A stretch of DNA of 12,235 nt from DATEEG01 sp035525055 (GTDB lineage Bacteria; Actinomycetota; Acidimicrobiia; Spongiisociales; ZC4RG35): positions 1 through 12,235 of the forward strand of contig DATLEZ010000123.1 in assembly GCA_035525055.1 (NCBI GenBank), read 5' to 3'. The notes beneath the pieces are model-generated. The model saw only the letters and a list, made by a program, of their open reading frames with translations, did not search any database and had not been told where the DNA came from. Within the stretch, counting starts at the first letter, position 1. Each line of letters starts with the position of its first letter. Below, piece after piece: positions 6,418 through 12,235 of the stretch. A program made the translations under genes and the position numbers.

Positions 6418-6567
6418 CCTGGTGCCTGCTCTGGGGCGCGCGTTATGCGTGGGTGTGTTGGACCCTCGTTCTTCGGCTGTGGCTCCCAACCCCAGCAACC
6501 CTTTGTGAAAGGGCGGCCCGCGTTGGATTGGCGTGCTTCCGCACACTCAGTCGCTGGCCTTTCCACC

Positions 6568-6591
6568 AGATCCTCAGCCAAGGATCTTTTT
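6568..6591 (+). terminator. Rho-independent terminator candidate for the kinase operon
   Basis: AGATCCT (6568-6574), a CAGCCA loop and AGGATCT (6581-6587) form a 7-bp perfect stem followed by TTTT. The U-run side serves plus-strand transcripts arriving from the kinase unit. The stem overlaps the last codons and stop of the minus-strand cupin gene (stop at 6574-6576), a compact arrangement for convergent genes. It lies ~460 nt after the kinase stop, so a long 3' UTR containing repeat copy B is implied. The U-run is short. Confidence 0.45.
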
Positions 6592-6936
6592 GGCGTGGTC
6601 GCTGAACTGACGCATGGGAGCGACTGGTCCTACTTCGATGAACACAGTCGGCTCGTCGGTCCAGGCCGTATGGCCGGCCGGCCAGTAGTAGATCTCGCCT
6701 GCCCGGGCGGTCTCTTTCGTCCCGTCGGCGTGCTCCAGGTGGATTGAACCCTCGAGCACTATCCCCCAATGTGGGCTGGGGCAACGGTCGTCGGGTAGCC
6801 CAGCCAGGACTGGAGCGAAGTCGGCGCCGGCCGGTACACGGGCGTGTCGGATTGCCATCTCACCGAATTCCTTGTAGCGGGTGATCAACTCGCCTTGCTG
6901 TATTTCAATCGGTAGTTCATCAGTTGTGAACGCCAT
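6574..6936 (-). CDS. Small single-domain cupin protein
   Basis: The 120-residue product has one cupin beta-barrel: CPSPHWGIVLEGSIHLEHAD (~52-71) is a variant of cupin motif 1, with H56 at the first metal-ligand place and Gly where the second His of HxH would be. AGEIYYWPAGHTAW (~79-92) is motif 2, with H89. The incomplete metal set suggests a binding or isomerase-like role, or a metal site completed by other residues; the substrate is unknown. Relatives with the YYWPxGHTxWxDE signature are common in actinobacteria as stand-alone proteins. AGGAG lies 7 nt before the ATG, and the gene starts only 14 nt after the stop of the upstream membrane-anchored protein, so the two are very likely one transcript. 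Confidence 0.85.
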   Translation of the reverse strand: MAFTTDELPIEIQQGELITRYKEFGEMAIRHARVPAGADFAPVLAGLPDDRCPSPHWGIVLEGSIHLEHADGTKETARAGEIYYWPAGHTAWTDEPTVFIEVGPVAPMRQFSDHAKKILG

Positions 6937-6950
6937 GAGATACTCCTCTC

Positions 6951-7379
6951 CTACTTGGGGAATCCGGGTCGATCTACTACGGGCGTTGCCGGCCTCTCCA
7001 GTGACTCGATGTTCCAGTGGAGGAAGGCATCGCTGACCCTAGAAATCTGCGCCGCCGGCACATCCGGGGTACCGAGGGCGTCGAGCGCCACCGTGTTCAA
7101 GTAGAGGAATCCGCGGTCGACCACCGTCGGGCTCGTCGGAGCGTCCCATCTGGGAGTCAGTGCCTCTAGCGCCGTTGTGTTCAAGCGGAGGAATTCCTCT
7201 TGGGATATGGCGCCCGATGCCGGAGCCGCAATTGCCGAGTGGGCTTCCGAACTCCCCGGGGCCAATGCGAATCCGATTGTCATGCCGAGCGCCAGGCTCA
7301 CTCCCACCATCGCCGCCTGGATTCGATAGCGATTCCAGGATGCCGATCGCCGATCGGCGAATGTGTCTGAGTATGACAT
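6951..7379 (-). CDS. Small membrane-anchored protein with three motifs at 28-residue spacing
   Basis: The 142-residue product has a short charged N-terminus, one apolar segment (~22-40, AAMVGVSLALGMTIGFALAP) that could be a signal anchor or an uncleaved signal peptide, and an outer part rich in Ala, Pro and Thr. That part contains three copies of a short motif: FLRLNTTALEAL (from F63), FLYLNTVALDAL (from F91) and FLHWNIESLE (from F119), each exactly 28 residues apart. VVDR precedes the second copy (86-89) and recurs at 134-137. I do not recognise the family. The ATG at 7379 has GGAG 6 nt upstream and is preferred over the in-frame GTG at 7382. It is the middle gene of the padR-cupin cluster. 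Confidence 0.75.
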   Translation of the reverse strand: MSYSDTFADRRSASWNRYRIQAAMVGVSLALGMTIGFALAPGSSEAHSAIAAPASGAISQEEFLRLNTTALEALTPRWDAPTSPTVVDRGFLYLNTVALDALGTPDVPAAQISRVSDAFLHWNIESLERPATPVVDRPGFPK

Positions 7380-7489
7380 CACTGTCTCCTTCGTCTCTCG
7401 GCTCCGGTTCTTTCATCTCGGTCGGAGCCCCTGCGAGCAAGATGTCAAGAGTCCCTTTTGACACACAGCCCGCTATCCAGGCGAGCTCT

Positions 7490-8194
7490 TCAAGGAGAGG
7501 GTGATCTCGCTGGGTGCCGGTCCCTGATGGCTTCGAGACGTCGACGAGTCGCAGCGGTAAGCGAGGGGTCTGTGGGGGATGACCAATCAGTGATCTCGTT
7601 GGCAGCTTCAACAGAGAAGGCTTCGAGGTCGGCGAGGAGGCGAGTGATGGCTTCTTGGACGAAGGCCACGACGTGCAGCCGCTCGGGGAAGATCACTCTG
7701 CCGTGAAACTCCAGCCGCTCCTGGCTCGGGCCACCGACATCGTGTTCGAGCATCCACAAGGGTCCGCCTTCCTCGAGGTACTCATCGACGATGCCAGTGA
7801 GCTCGTCGAGCATCGTCCGGGCCTCCTGGGCAGTTGCCGTCAGTGACGACACCAGGTCGTCCACCGAGCCCTGATCTCCATAAAAGACCCTGAGGATGCC
7901 CTCGATCTCGAAGTGGGGCTCATCAGGGGCAGTGGCCAGCCAGTCACGAAGCGCGCTCTCCCCCTCGGGAGTGATGGTGTAGCGATTGCGTTTGCGACCA
8001 CCTGCCGGCTCCTTCTCGACTGTGGCCCAACCCAAATCCACCAAGCGCTTCTGCTCGCGATAGAGATGACCTTCGGAGGAGGGCCAGACGAAGCGCAGCG
8101 ACCTGCGTAGTTGTTGGGTCAGTTCATAACCCGTCCATGAGCGCACGACGAGCATGCCCAACAGGGCATACGTGGTAGTTGATGCTTTTGCCAT
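7490..8194 (-). CDS. PadR-family transcriptional regulator
   Basis: The 234-residue protein starts MAKASTTTYALLGMLVVRSW and has the PadR winged helix-turn-helix at residues ~6-90: the ALLGML opening, SSEGHLYREQKRLVDLGW recognition helix, and the wing GGRKRNRYTITPEGESAL. The rest (~95-210) is mostly helical, matching the C-terminal dimerisation domain (Vir_act_alpha_C type) of long PadR proteins. Such proteins are usually repressors relieved by a small ligand, often acting on neighbouring genes and on themselves. Here the divergent VOC gene starts 49 nt away and a perfect palindrome lies between; the membrane-anchored protein and cupin genes follow on the same strand after a 110-nt gap. No strong ribosome site precedes the ATG. 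Confidence 0.9.
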   Translation of the reverse strand: MAKASTTTYALLGMLVVRSWTGYELTQQLRRSLRFVWPSSEGHLYREQKRLVDLGWATVEKEPAGGRKRNRYTITPEGESALRDWLATAPDEPHFEIEGILRVFYGDQGSVDDLVSSLTATAQEARTMLDELTGIVDEYLEEGGPLWMLEHDVGGPSQERLEFHGRVIFPERLHVVAFVQEAITRLLADLEAFSVEAANEITDWSSPTDPSLTAATRRRLEAIRDRHPARSPSP

Positions 8195-8207
8195 GGCAGG
8201 AACACTA

Positions 8208-8220
8208 CTCGCAATGCGAG
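8208..8220. promoter_or_regulatory. Operator candidate: CTCGCA-A-TGCGAG palindrome
   Basis: A perfect 6-1-6 inverted repeat lies between the divergent padR and VOC genes. It covers the place where the -35 box and spacer of the VOC promoter would be and lies 14 nt before the padR ATG, so a dimer bound here could block both. PadR proteins typically bind short dyads in their own promoter region; that this is the site is inference. Confidence 0.5.
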
Positions 8221-8228
8221 CAATTCTG

Positions 8229-8234
8229 TATTAT
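8229..8234 (+). promoter_or_regulatory. -10 box (TATTAT) for the VOC gene
   Basis: TATTAT stands out in a G+C-rich context and ends 9 nt before the GTG at 8244, which would place the transcription start within a few bases of the start codon. The mRNA would then be nearly leaderless, which is common in actinobacteria and explains the lack of a Shine-Dalgarno. No good -35 box is visible. Confidence 0.45.
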
Positions 8235-8243
8235 TCTCGCGCT

Positions 8244-8798
8244 GTGAGCGTCCAGCAGCCGGCGAGGGGAATAGGAACACTGCGGTGCCATGTCATCGAT
8301 GTTGATGACCTGGCGGTGGGCGAGACATTCTGGTCCGAGGTCACCGGACTACCGATCATCGGTTCAGGGTGGACCGGACGTTTCTCATACCTGGGCCGGG
8401 CCGATCCGTGGAAGCATGAGATCATCTTGCAACTGGTCGACGCACCCAAAGGCGATGAAGCGAACCGTTCGCATGTCGATATAACGGTTGACGAAGTAGA
8501 CACCGCGGTCCGCCAGATCGAGTCGATAGGAGGGCGGGTGAAGAAAGAGCCAGGCCTCTACCCCCGCCCCGGCTCGTTCGAAGGACAGGTTCCGCTGATC
8601 GATTGGGCCGTCATGCAAGATCCCTTTGGCAACGAGTTCTGTCTCGTCAGTCCGCTCACCAAGGATGAAATCGCCGCTGTGGTCAAAGCCACCGAGTCAG
8701 GTCTCGACCAGGCCACCCATCAAGAGTGGCGCGCCGCCGCCGGAAGGGACAAACCTCGCCCCTGGGTAGTCGGCGGGACGCGACCAGTCCTCTACTGA
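8244..8798 (+). CDS. VOC-superfamily (glyoxalase/dioxygenase-fold) protein
   Basis: The 184-residue product has one VOC module of two beta-alpha-beta-beta-beta units: TLRCHVIDVDDL (H16), then RSHVDITVDEVD (H77), then VMQDPFGNEFCLV (E131). These are the three usual metal ligands of the fold and all are present, so a metal-dependent enzyme or a metal-binding resistance-type protein is possible; the substrate cannot be read from sequence. The ~45-residue tail (TKDEIAAVVKATESG... to RPVLY) is an addition to the bare fold. The GTG at 8244 fits the start of similarity and the -10 box; an ATG at 8154 would begin inside padR. It is divergent from padR and probably its target. Confidence 0.85.
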   Translation: MSVQQPARGIGTLRCHVIDVDDLAVGETFWSEVTGLPIIGSGWTGRFSYLGRADPWKHEIILQLVDAPKGDEANRSHVDITVDEVDTAVRQIESIGGRVKKEPGLYPRPGSFEGQVPLIDWAVMQDPFGNEFCLVSPLTKDEIAAVVKATESGLDQATHQEWRAAAGRDKPRPWVVGGTRPVLY

Positions 8799-9568
8799 TC
8801 CACGACAGTCACGTCTGACGACGGTCATGCCGTTGTCCCCGCCAACCTCGGCCCGTGGTAACGGGTTTCTCGGCTGATTGTTCAGTTGTTGAATTCCACG
8901 ATCACACAGACCTGGAGTCACCCTCCTTCTCGAAGCTCTGGATAGCTTCGACTATCTAGGGGATCTCGGCGACGAAGTCATCTGAGCGGAATTCATATTC
9001 GAACTCGGGTGATTTGAAGCCTCCTCATCGAACATCGACTCGACACCAAGGGACTACTAGCGCAGATCAGCAAATCTGGTCGGATAACGCTCCGTCCCAA
9101 AAGCCGAGCGATATCGGCGCATCAGCGCCTCCTAGCAAACCTCACCGGTCTTGAGTTCAAGATCGGTGTGTCTATCTAGCTAGCGCAGAATGCCGGATAG
9201 CGCGCGTGTGATCCGATTTCTTCTCTTGCCGATGGCCGCGCGTTATGCGCTGTGAGGATGAACGCTGCGCGGGAGATTCGTCTGGACCGAACGACCGCCT
9301 GAAGCGTTCCCAGGAGGGTTACCGATCGGTGCTCGCGCCCGTCTCGGTGCTTGGAGACAGGACAATCTGGTGAGAATCGAGGATCTCGATTTCTGGGCAT
9401 TTTTCGAGATGCGAGTCCAATTGTGGATGCCGTCATCCCCATCATGCAACTAACTCAGCGATCTCCTCCATACTGCGTCCCTAGCGTCGACAGTCTCGGG
9501 TCGGAGAGTATCTTCGACGGAGAGCCCATCCCCAGGAGTGTTGACTGAGCGAGAGGTACGAGCCGAGC
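8799..9568. other. 770-bp stretch without a convincing gene; hairpins and possible debris
   Basis: No frame here gives a recognisable protein. Hairpins are seen at 8930-8951 (TCGAAGCT/AGCTTCGA, 6-nt loop), 9116-9129 (GGCGC/GCGCC, 4-nt loop) and 9144-9167 (ACCGGTCTTGA/TCAAGATCGGT, one G-U pair, 2-nt loop). On the minus strand 9021-8902 reads protein-like (EFEYEFRSDDFVAEIP, a TAG at 8958-8956, then IVEAIQSFEKEGDS) in one frame, which may be a decayed gene end. A 66-nt minus ORF at 9057-9122 has a good GGAGG but codes only 21 residues. The promoter of the downstream AAA gene must lie near the right end, but I see no clear boxes. Confidence 0.5.
8818..8836 (+). terminator. Weak hairpin after the VOC gene
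   Basis: ACGACGG (8818-8824), loop TCATG, CCGTTGT (8830-8836) form a 7-bp stem with one G-U pair, 20 nt after the stop. It is followed by CCCC rather than a T-run, so intrinsic termination is doubtful. Confidence 0.25.
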
Positions 9569-12235
9569 GTGTTGGGCCAGAAGACGCCACCCGAACCCGG
9601 GTCGCATCAGATCTTCGTCGGACGTGCGAGTGAAATCGCCCTGCTGCGCACCGCCCTGGACGACGCCCGGTCCGGGCGGGGTCGGCTCGTCTTGCTCTCC
9701 GGACCGCCGGGCATAGGTAAGAGCCGACTGGCCGCCGAGTTCACCGGACTGATGGCGGACGAAGGGGTGCTTACGATGATCGGACGGAGCTGGGAGGCAG
9801 GGGGTGCCCCTGCCTACTGGCCGTGGGTCCAGGCGATTCGTTCCTACATGCGATCGGCTGACCCGCAAGTCGTTGACCGACAGATCGGATCGGGTCTCGG
9901 CGAAATCGCCACCCTCCTGCCGGAACTGGCGGATTCCAAGCCTGACGTCCCGTTGCCGATCGCAACGGAACCAGCCGCGGATCGGTTCCGGCTGTTCGAC
10001 GCCCTCGCCACCTTCTTGCGCAGCGTGGCCGAGGACGAACCGTTGATCATGGTGCTCGACGACCTACAGGCTGCCGATATCCCCTCGTTGCTGCTTCTGC
10101 GGTTCGTCGCCGACCAGCTCGCTGTTACTCGTATCCTCGTCGTGGCAACCTATCGGGACGTCGAGCTGACCCCGGATCATGCTCTGGCCTCCACTCTCGC
10201 CGAGCTGCACCGTGCCCCGGTGACCACCTCGCTTGCATTGGCCGGGTTGGATGTAGCCGAGGTCACCCGCTTTCTCGAGGCGGCGTCGGGTACCTCGAAC
10301 CTGGCTTCGGTCGCCCCGACACTGCATCGTCAGACCAGCGGAAACCCGCTTTTCCTGGGAGAAGCTCTTCGCCTTCTGAAGTCGAGCGGCGGTGAACAGG
10401 TCACCTCGACCGTCACCCGGATGATCGTTCCGGCCGAGATCCGGGCGTTGATCGAGCGACGGCTCGCCGGCTTGGGACCGGATGCCCGGGAGTATCTGGA
10501 GGTCGCCTCGGTGTTCGGCAACGAGTTCGACGTAGATTCGATCCGCCGATACCAGGGCGTCTCCGTCGAAGAGATCCTCGACCTCTTCGGGGAGGCCGTC
10601 GCTGCCGGTCTGATGCTCGAGGTTTCGGGTGGTCGGGCTCGACTCCGCTTCTCCCACGACCTGATTCGCCACACCCTCTACACCGGCTTGGCGCCAGCGC
10701 GGCGGGTTCGCCTCCATCGCCAAGCTGCCGTGATCTTGGAGGAGGTGTATGGAGACAAGGTCGAAGAACATCTGGCTGAGCTGGCTCTCCACCATTTCGA
10801 GGCGGCACCCGGCGGCGATGCCGCTCCCGCCGTTGACTTCGGGCGGCGAGCCGGTGACCAGGCTCTCCGCACACTGGCGTACGAAGAGGCCGGCCGGCTG
10901 TTTGAGATGGCGATCGAAGCGCTCGAGGGAGTCACCAGCGGCGACTTGTCCGAGATCGTCGACCTGCATCTTTCGTTGGGGGACGCGCGGGTGCGGGCCG
11001 GCGATCTCCCCGGAGCCGGTGAGGCGTTCTGGCGCGCCGCCGAGATCGCCCGGCGCCTCCCCGATGCTCGGCGTCTGGCACAGGCGGCGGTTGGCTACGG
11101 GGGTCGGTTCGTGTGGGCTCGGGCCGGTGGTGACCAGCGGATGGTGCCTCTTCTCCAGGATGCTCTCGTTCTCCTCGGTGGGGAGGACGACCGGCTCCGG
11201 GTCCGCCTGATGAGCCGTCTGGCGTGTGCCCTCCGGTCGAGCGCCGACCGTGAATACTGCGACGCCCTCAGCGGCCAGGCTCTCGACCTGGCCCGCCAGA
11301 TCGACGACCCATTAACTCTCATCTTTGCGTTGACGGGTAGGGCCGGAGCCGTCTGGTGGCCCGAGAACCCCGAGGAGCGACTGGGGATCGGCGCCGAACT
11401 GGTGTCGATAGGCGAGACCTCAGGATCGATCGAAGGGATCGTGGATGGACACATGTTGCGCTGCATGGCTCTGGCCGAGATGGGCGACACCGGCGCTGCC
11501 CGACGGGAGCTCGAGACGCTGTCCCGAACCGGGGGTCTCGTACGAATGGTGGCATACCGCTGGCTGGACGTTGCAATGAGGACCTCCTTCGCCCTCCTCG
11601 AGGGGTCCCTCGATGAGGTAGAACCATGGGTGGAGGAGATGCTCGCTCAGACTCCAACCACCCGCGCCCGGGACAACGTGTCAGGTGCTTTGCTCCAGCT
11701 TTTCATCCTTCGCAGGGAACAGGGGAGGTTGAGCGAACTGGAGGAAACAATTCGCAGGGCGGCCGTCGAGTTCCCCTGGTATCCCATGCACCGCATCGCT
11801 CTCGCCATTCTGTTGGCGACTGGTGGTCAGCATGTGGAGGCGCGCCAGATCCTGGGTGATCTGAGCACCAACCGCTTCGGCGCCCTGCACCGGGACAACT
11901 TCTGGATCCCTTCGCTGTGCCTGGTGGCAGAACTGGCAGTGGAATTGGGGGAGGGCTCGATCGCAACAGTGATGTACGAGTTGCTGGAGCCGTACGCGGC
12001 AAGGAACGCCTTCACCTTTGCCGAGGGTCCGCTCGGTTCGGTTGCTCGCTATTTGGGTCTCCTCGCCGACATGTTGGACGACCCGGAGGCAGCCGACCAA
12101 TACTTGGAGGCGGCCGAGTCGGCCAACCGCAAGATGGGTGCCCGGCCATGGCTGGCTCACACCCTCTACGACCGGGCCCAGCTGCTGATCCGGCGGGATA
12201 TGCCGGGCGACACAGACCAAGCAGCCAGTCTTCTC
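9569..12235 (+). CDS. Large AAA ATPase/TPR STAND-type regulator, C-terminus beyond window
   Basis: The frame is open for 889 codons to the window edge. After a short N-terminus comes IFVGRASEIALLRTAL (~15-30), the usual entry to the AAA_16 ATPase module of signal-transducing ATPases. Then come Walker A GPPGIGKS (45-52), Walker B LIMVLDD (159-165), a VVATYRD sensor-like strand, QTSGNPLFLGEAL and a winged-helix-like region with RFSHDLIRHTLY. From ~400 on it is a long run of helical TPR-like pairs (for example LGDARVRAGDLPGAGEAFWRA). Proteins of this design in actinobacteria commonly end in a LuxR-type or other HTH, or begin with a cyclase or BTAD domain; no such domain precedes the ATPase here and the end is unseen, so DNA binding is unproven. 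The GTG at 9569 is taken as start (a stop lies in frame at 9542-9544); GAGAGG is 12 nt upstream, rather far. A TTG at 9572 is the alternative. Confidence 0.85.
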   Translation, partial: MLGQKTPPEPGSHQIFVGRASEIALLRTALDDARSGRGRLVLLSGPPGIGKSRLAAEFTGLMADEGVLTMIGRSWEAGGAPAYWPWVQAIRSYMRSADPQVVDRQIGSGLGEIATLLPELADSKPDVPLPIATEPAADRFRLFDALATFLRSVAEDEPLIMVLDDLQAADIPSLLLLRFVADQLAVTRILVVATYRDVELTPDHALASTLAELHRAPVTTSLALAGLDVAEVTRFLEAASGTSNLASVAPTLHRQTSGNPLFLGEALRLLKSSGGEQVTSTVTRMIVPAEIRALIERRLAGLGPDAREYLEVASVFGNEFDVDSIRRYQGVSVEEILDLFGEAVAAGLMLEVSGGRARLRFSHDLIRHTLYTGLAPARRVRLHRQAAVILEEVYGDKVEEHLAELALHHFEAAPGGDAAPAVDFGRRAGDQALRTLAYEEAGRLFEMAIEALEGVTSGDLSEIVDLHLSLGDARVRAGDLPGAGEAFWRAAEIARRLPDARRLAQAAVGYGGRFVWARAGGDQRMVPLLQDALVLLGGEDDRLRVRLMSRLACALRSSADREYCDALSGQALDLARQIDDPLTLIFALTGRAGAVWWPENPEERLGIGAELVSIGETSGSIEGIVDGHMLRCMALAEMGDTGAARRELETLSRTGGLVRMVAYRWLDVAMRTSFALLEGSLDEVEPWVEEMLAQTPTTRARDNVSGALLQLFILRREQGRLSELEETIRRAAVEFPWYPMHRIALAILLATGGQHVEARQILGDLSTNRFGALHRDNFWIPSLCLVAELAVELGEGSIATVMYELLEPYAARNAFTFAEGPLGSVARYLGLLADMLDDPEAADQYLEAAESANRKMGARPWLAHTLYDRAQLLIRRDMPGDTDQAASLL

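Larger units (their letters stand above)
6111..6567. other. Gene-free stretch with microsatellite, repeat copy B and a small hairpin
   Basis: Between the kinase stop and the end of the convergent cupin gene I see no credible gene; the frames open here give Arg/Glu or Pro/Gly-rich shadows. It holds the (CT)10 tract at 6170-6190, copy B of the dispersed repeat at 6254-6417, and a perfect hairpin CCCTTT-GTG-AAAGGG at 6499-6513. CCTGG occurs on both edges of copy B (6254-6258 and 6418-6422), which could be a 5-bp target duplication or part of the element ends. Confidence 0.6.

Noticed and set aside
6437..6449. Integron attC-like site around GCGTTATGC
   Set aside because: The bases do not fit the GTTRRRY core, no paired inverse core was found at a suitable distance, and there is no integrase or cassette array.
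5919..6581. 220-residue minus-strand ORF spanning the repeat and microsatellite
   Set aside because: It owes its length to G+C-rich antisense sequence; the CT tract becomes an Arg/Glu run, and the repeat copies differ by indels that break any shared frame.
8154..8243. Upstream ATG start for the VOC protein
   Set aside because: It begins inside padR on the other strand and adds 30 residues unlike the VOC fold; the -10 box and the GTG at 8244 fit better.
9057..9122. 21-residue minus-strand ORF with a good GGAGG
   Set aside because: Too short to support as a gene without conservation; its ATG lies within a hairpin and nothing links it to a known small protein.
10064..10969. 301-residue minus-strand ORF
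   Set aside because: It is a shadow of the AAA/TPR gene: composition is typical of antisense reading and no motifs are seen, while the plus strand has Walker motifs.

Overview
The window looks like the chromosome of a high-G+C actinobacterium, quite possibly an uncultured member of the Acidimicrobiia. The signs are GTG starts, G/C-rich third codon positions, a secreted protein with a long threonine-rich linker, PadR and VOC genes, and a giant AAA/TPR regulator. This placement is inference; there is no rRNA or other marker gene here.

Layout. Positions 1-276 (minus) hold the N-terminal part of a membrane protein of unknown function. Positions 423-2757 are mostly a gene graveyard around one healthy gene. 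It contains a MazF/PemK-type toxin cut short at the edge of a ~167-bp dispersed repeat, the tail of a probable antitoxin upstream of it, C-terminal fragments of a PIN-domain toxin and a DoxX protein, and an 83-bp imperfect palindrome at the DoxX break. The intact gene there is a plus-strand DUF2652 (class III cyclase-like) protein fused to a C-terminal SRPBCC domain (1083-2174).

Positions 3020-6110 (plus) form a tight two-gene unit: a secreted, membrane-anchored protein (beta-rich domain, Thr-rich stalk, acidic patch, C-terminal TM) whose end overlaps by 38 nt a sensor histidine kinase fused to an EAL domain. The kinase has His-His instead of His-Glu at its phosphorylation site, and the EAL domain has Val where the catalytic-base Glu normally sits. 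The fusion may therefore read c-di-GMP rather than destroy it. This unit is the best candidate for an undescribed signalling module.

A second, inverted copy of the 167-bp repeat (6254-6417) lies just downstream, next to a (CT)10 microsatellite. The two copies bracket 5.5 kb. A terminator-like hairpin follows, overlapping the end of the convergent cupin gene.

Positions 6574-8194 (minus) carry a PadR regulator, a small membrane-anchored protein with three motifs at exact 28-residue spacing, and a cupin. A plus-strand VOC (glyoxalase-fold) gene diverges from padR across a 49-bp spacer holding a perfect 6-1-6 palindrome and a TATTAT -10 box, so PadR probably controls both sides.

Positions 8799-9568 lack a convincing gene but carry several hairpins and possible gene debris. 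From 9569 to the window end runs a large AAA ATPase/TPR STAND-like regulator, open at the edge.
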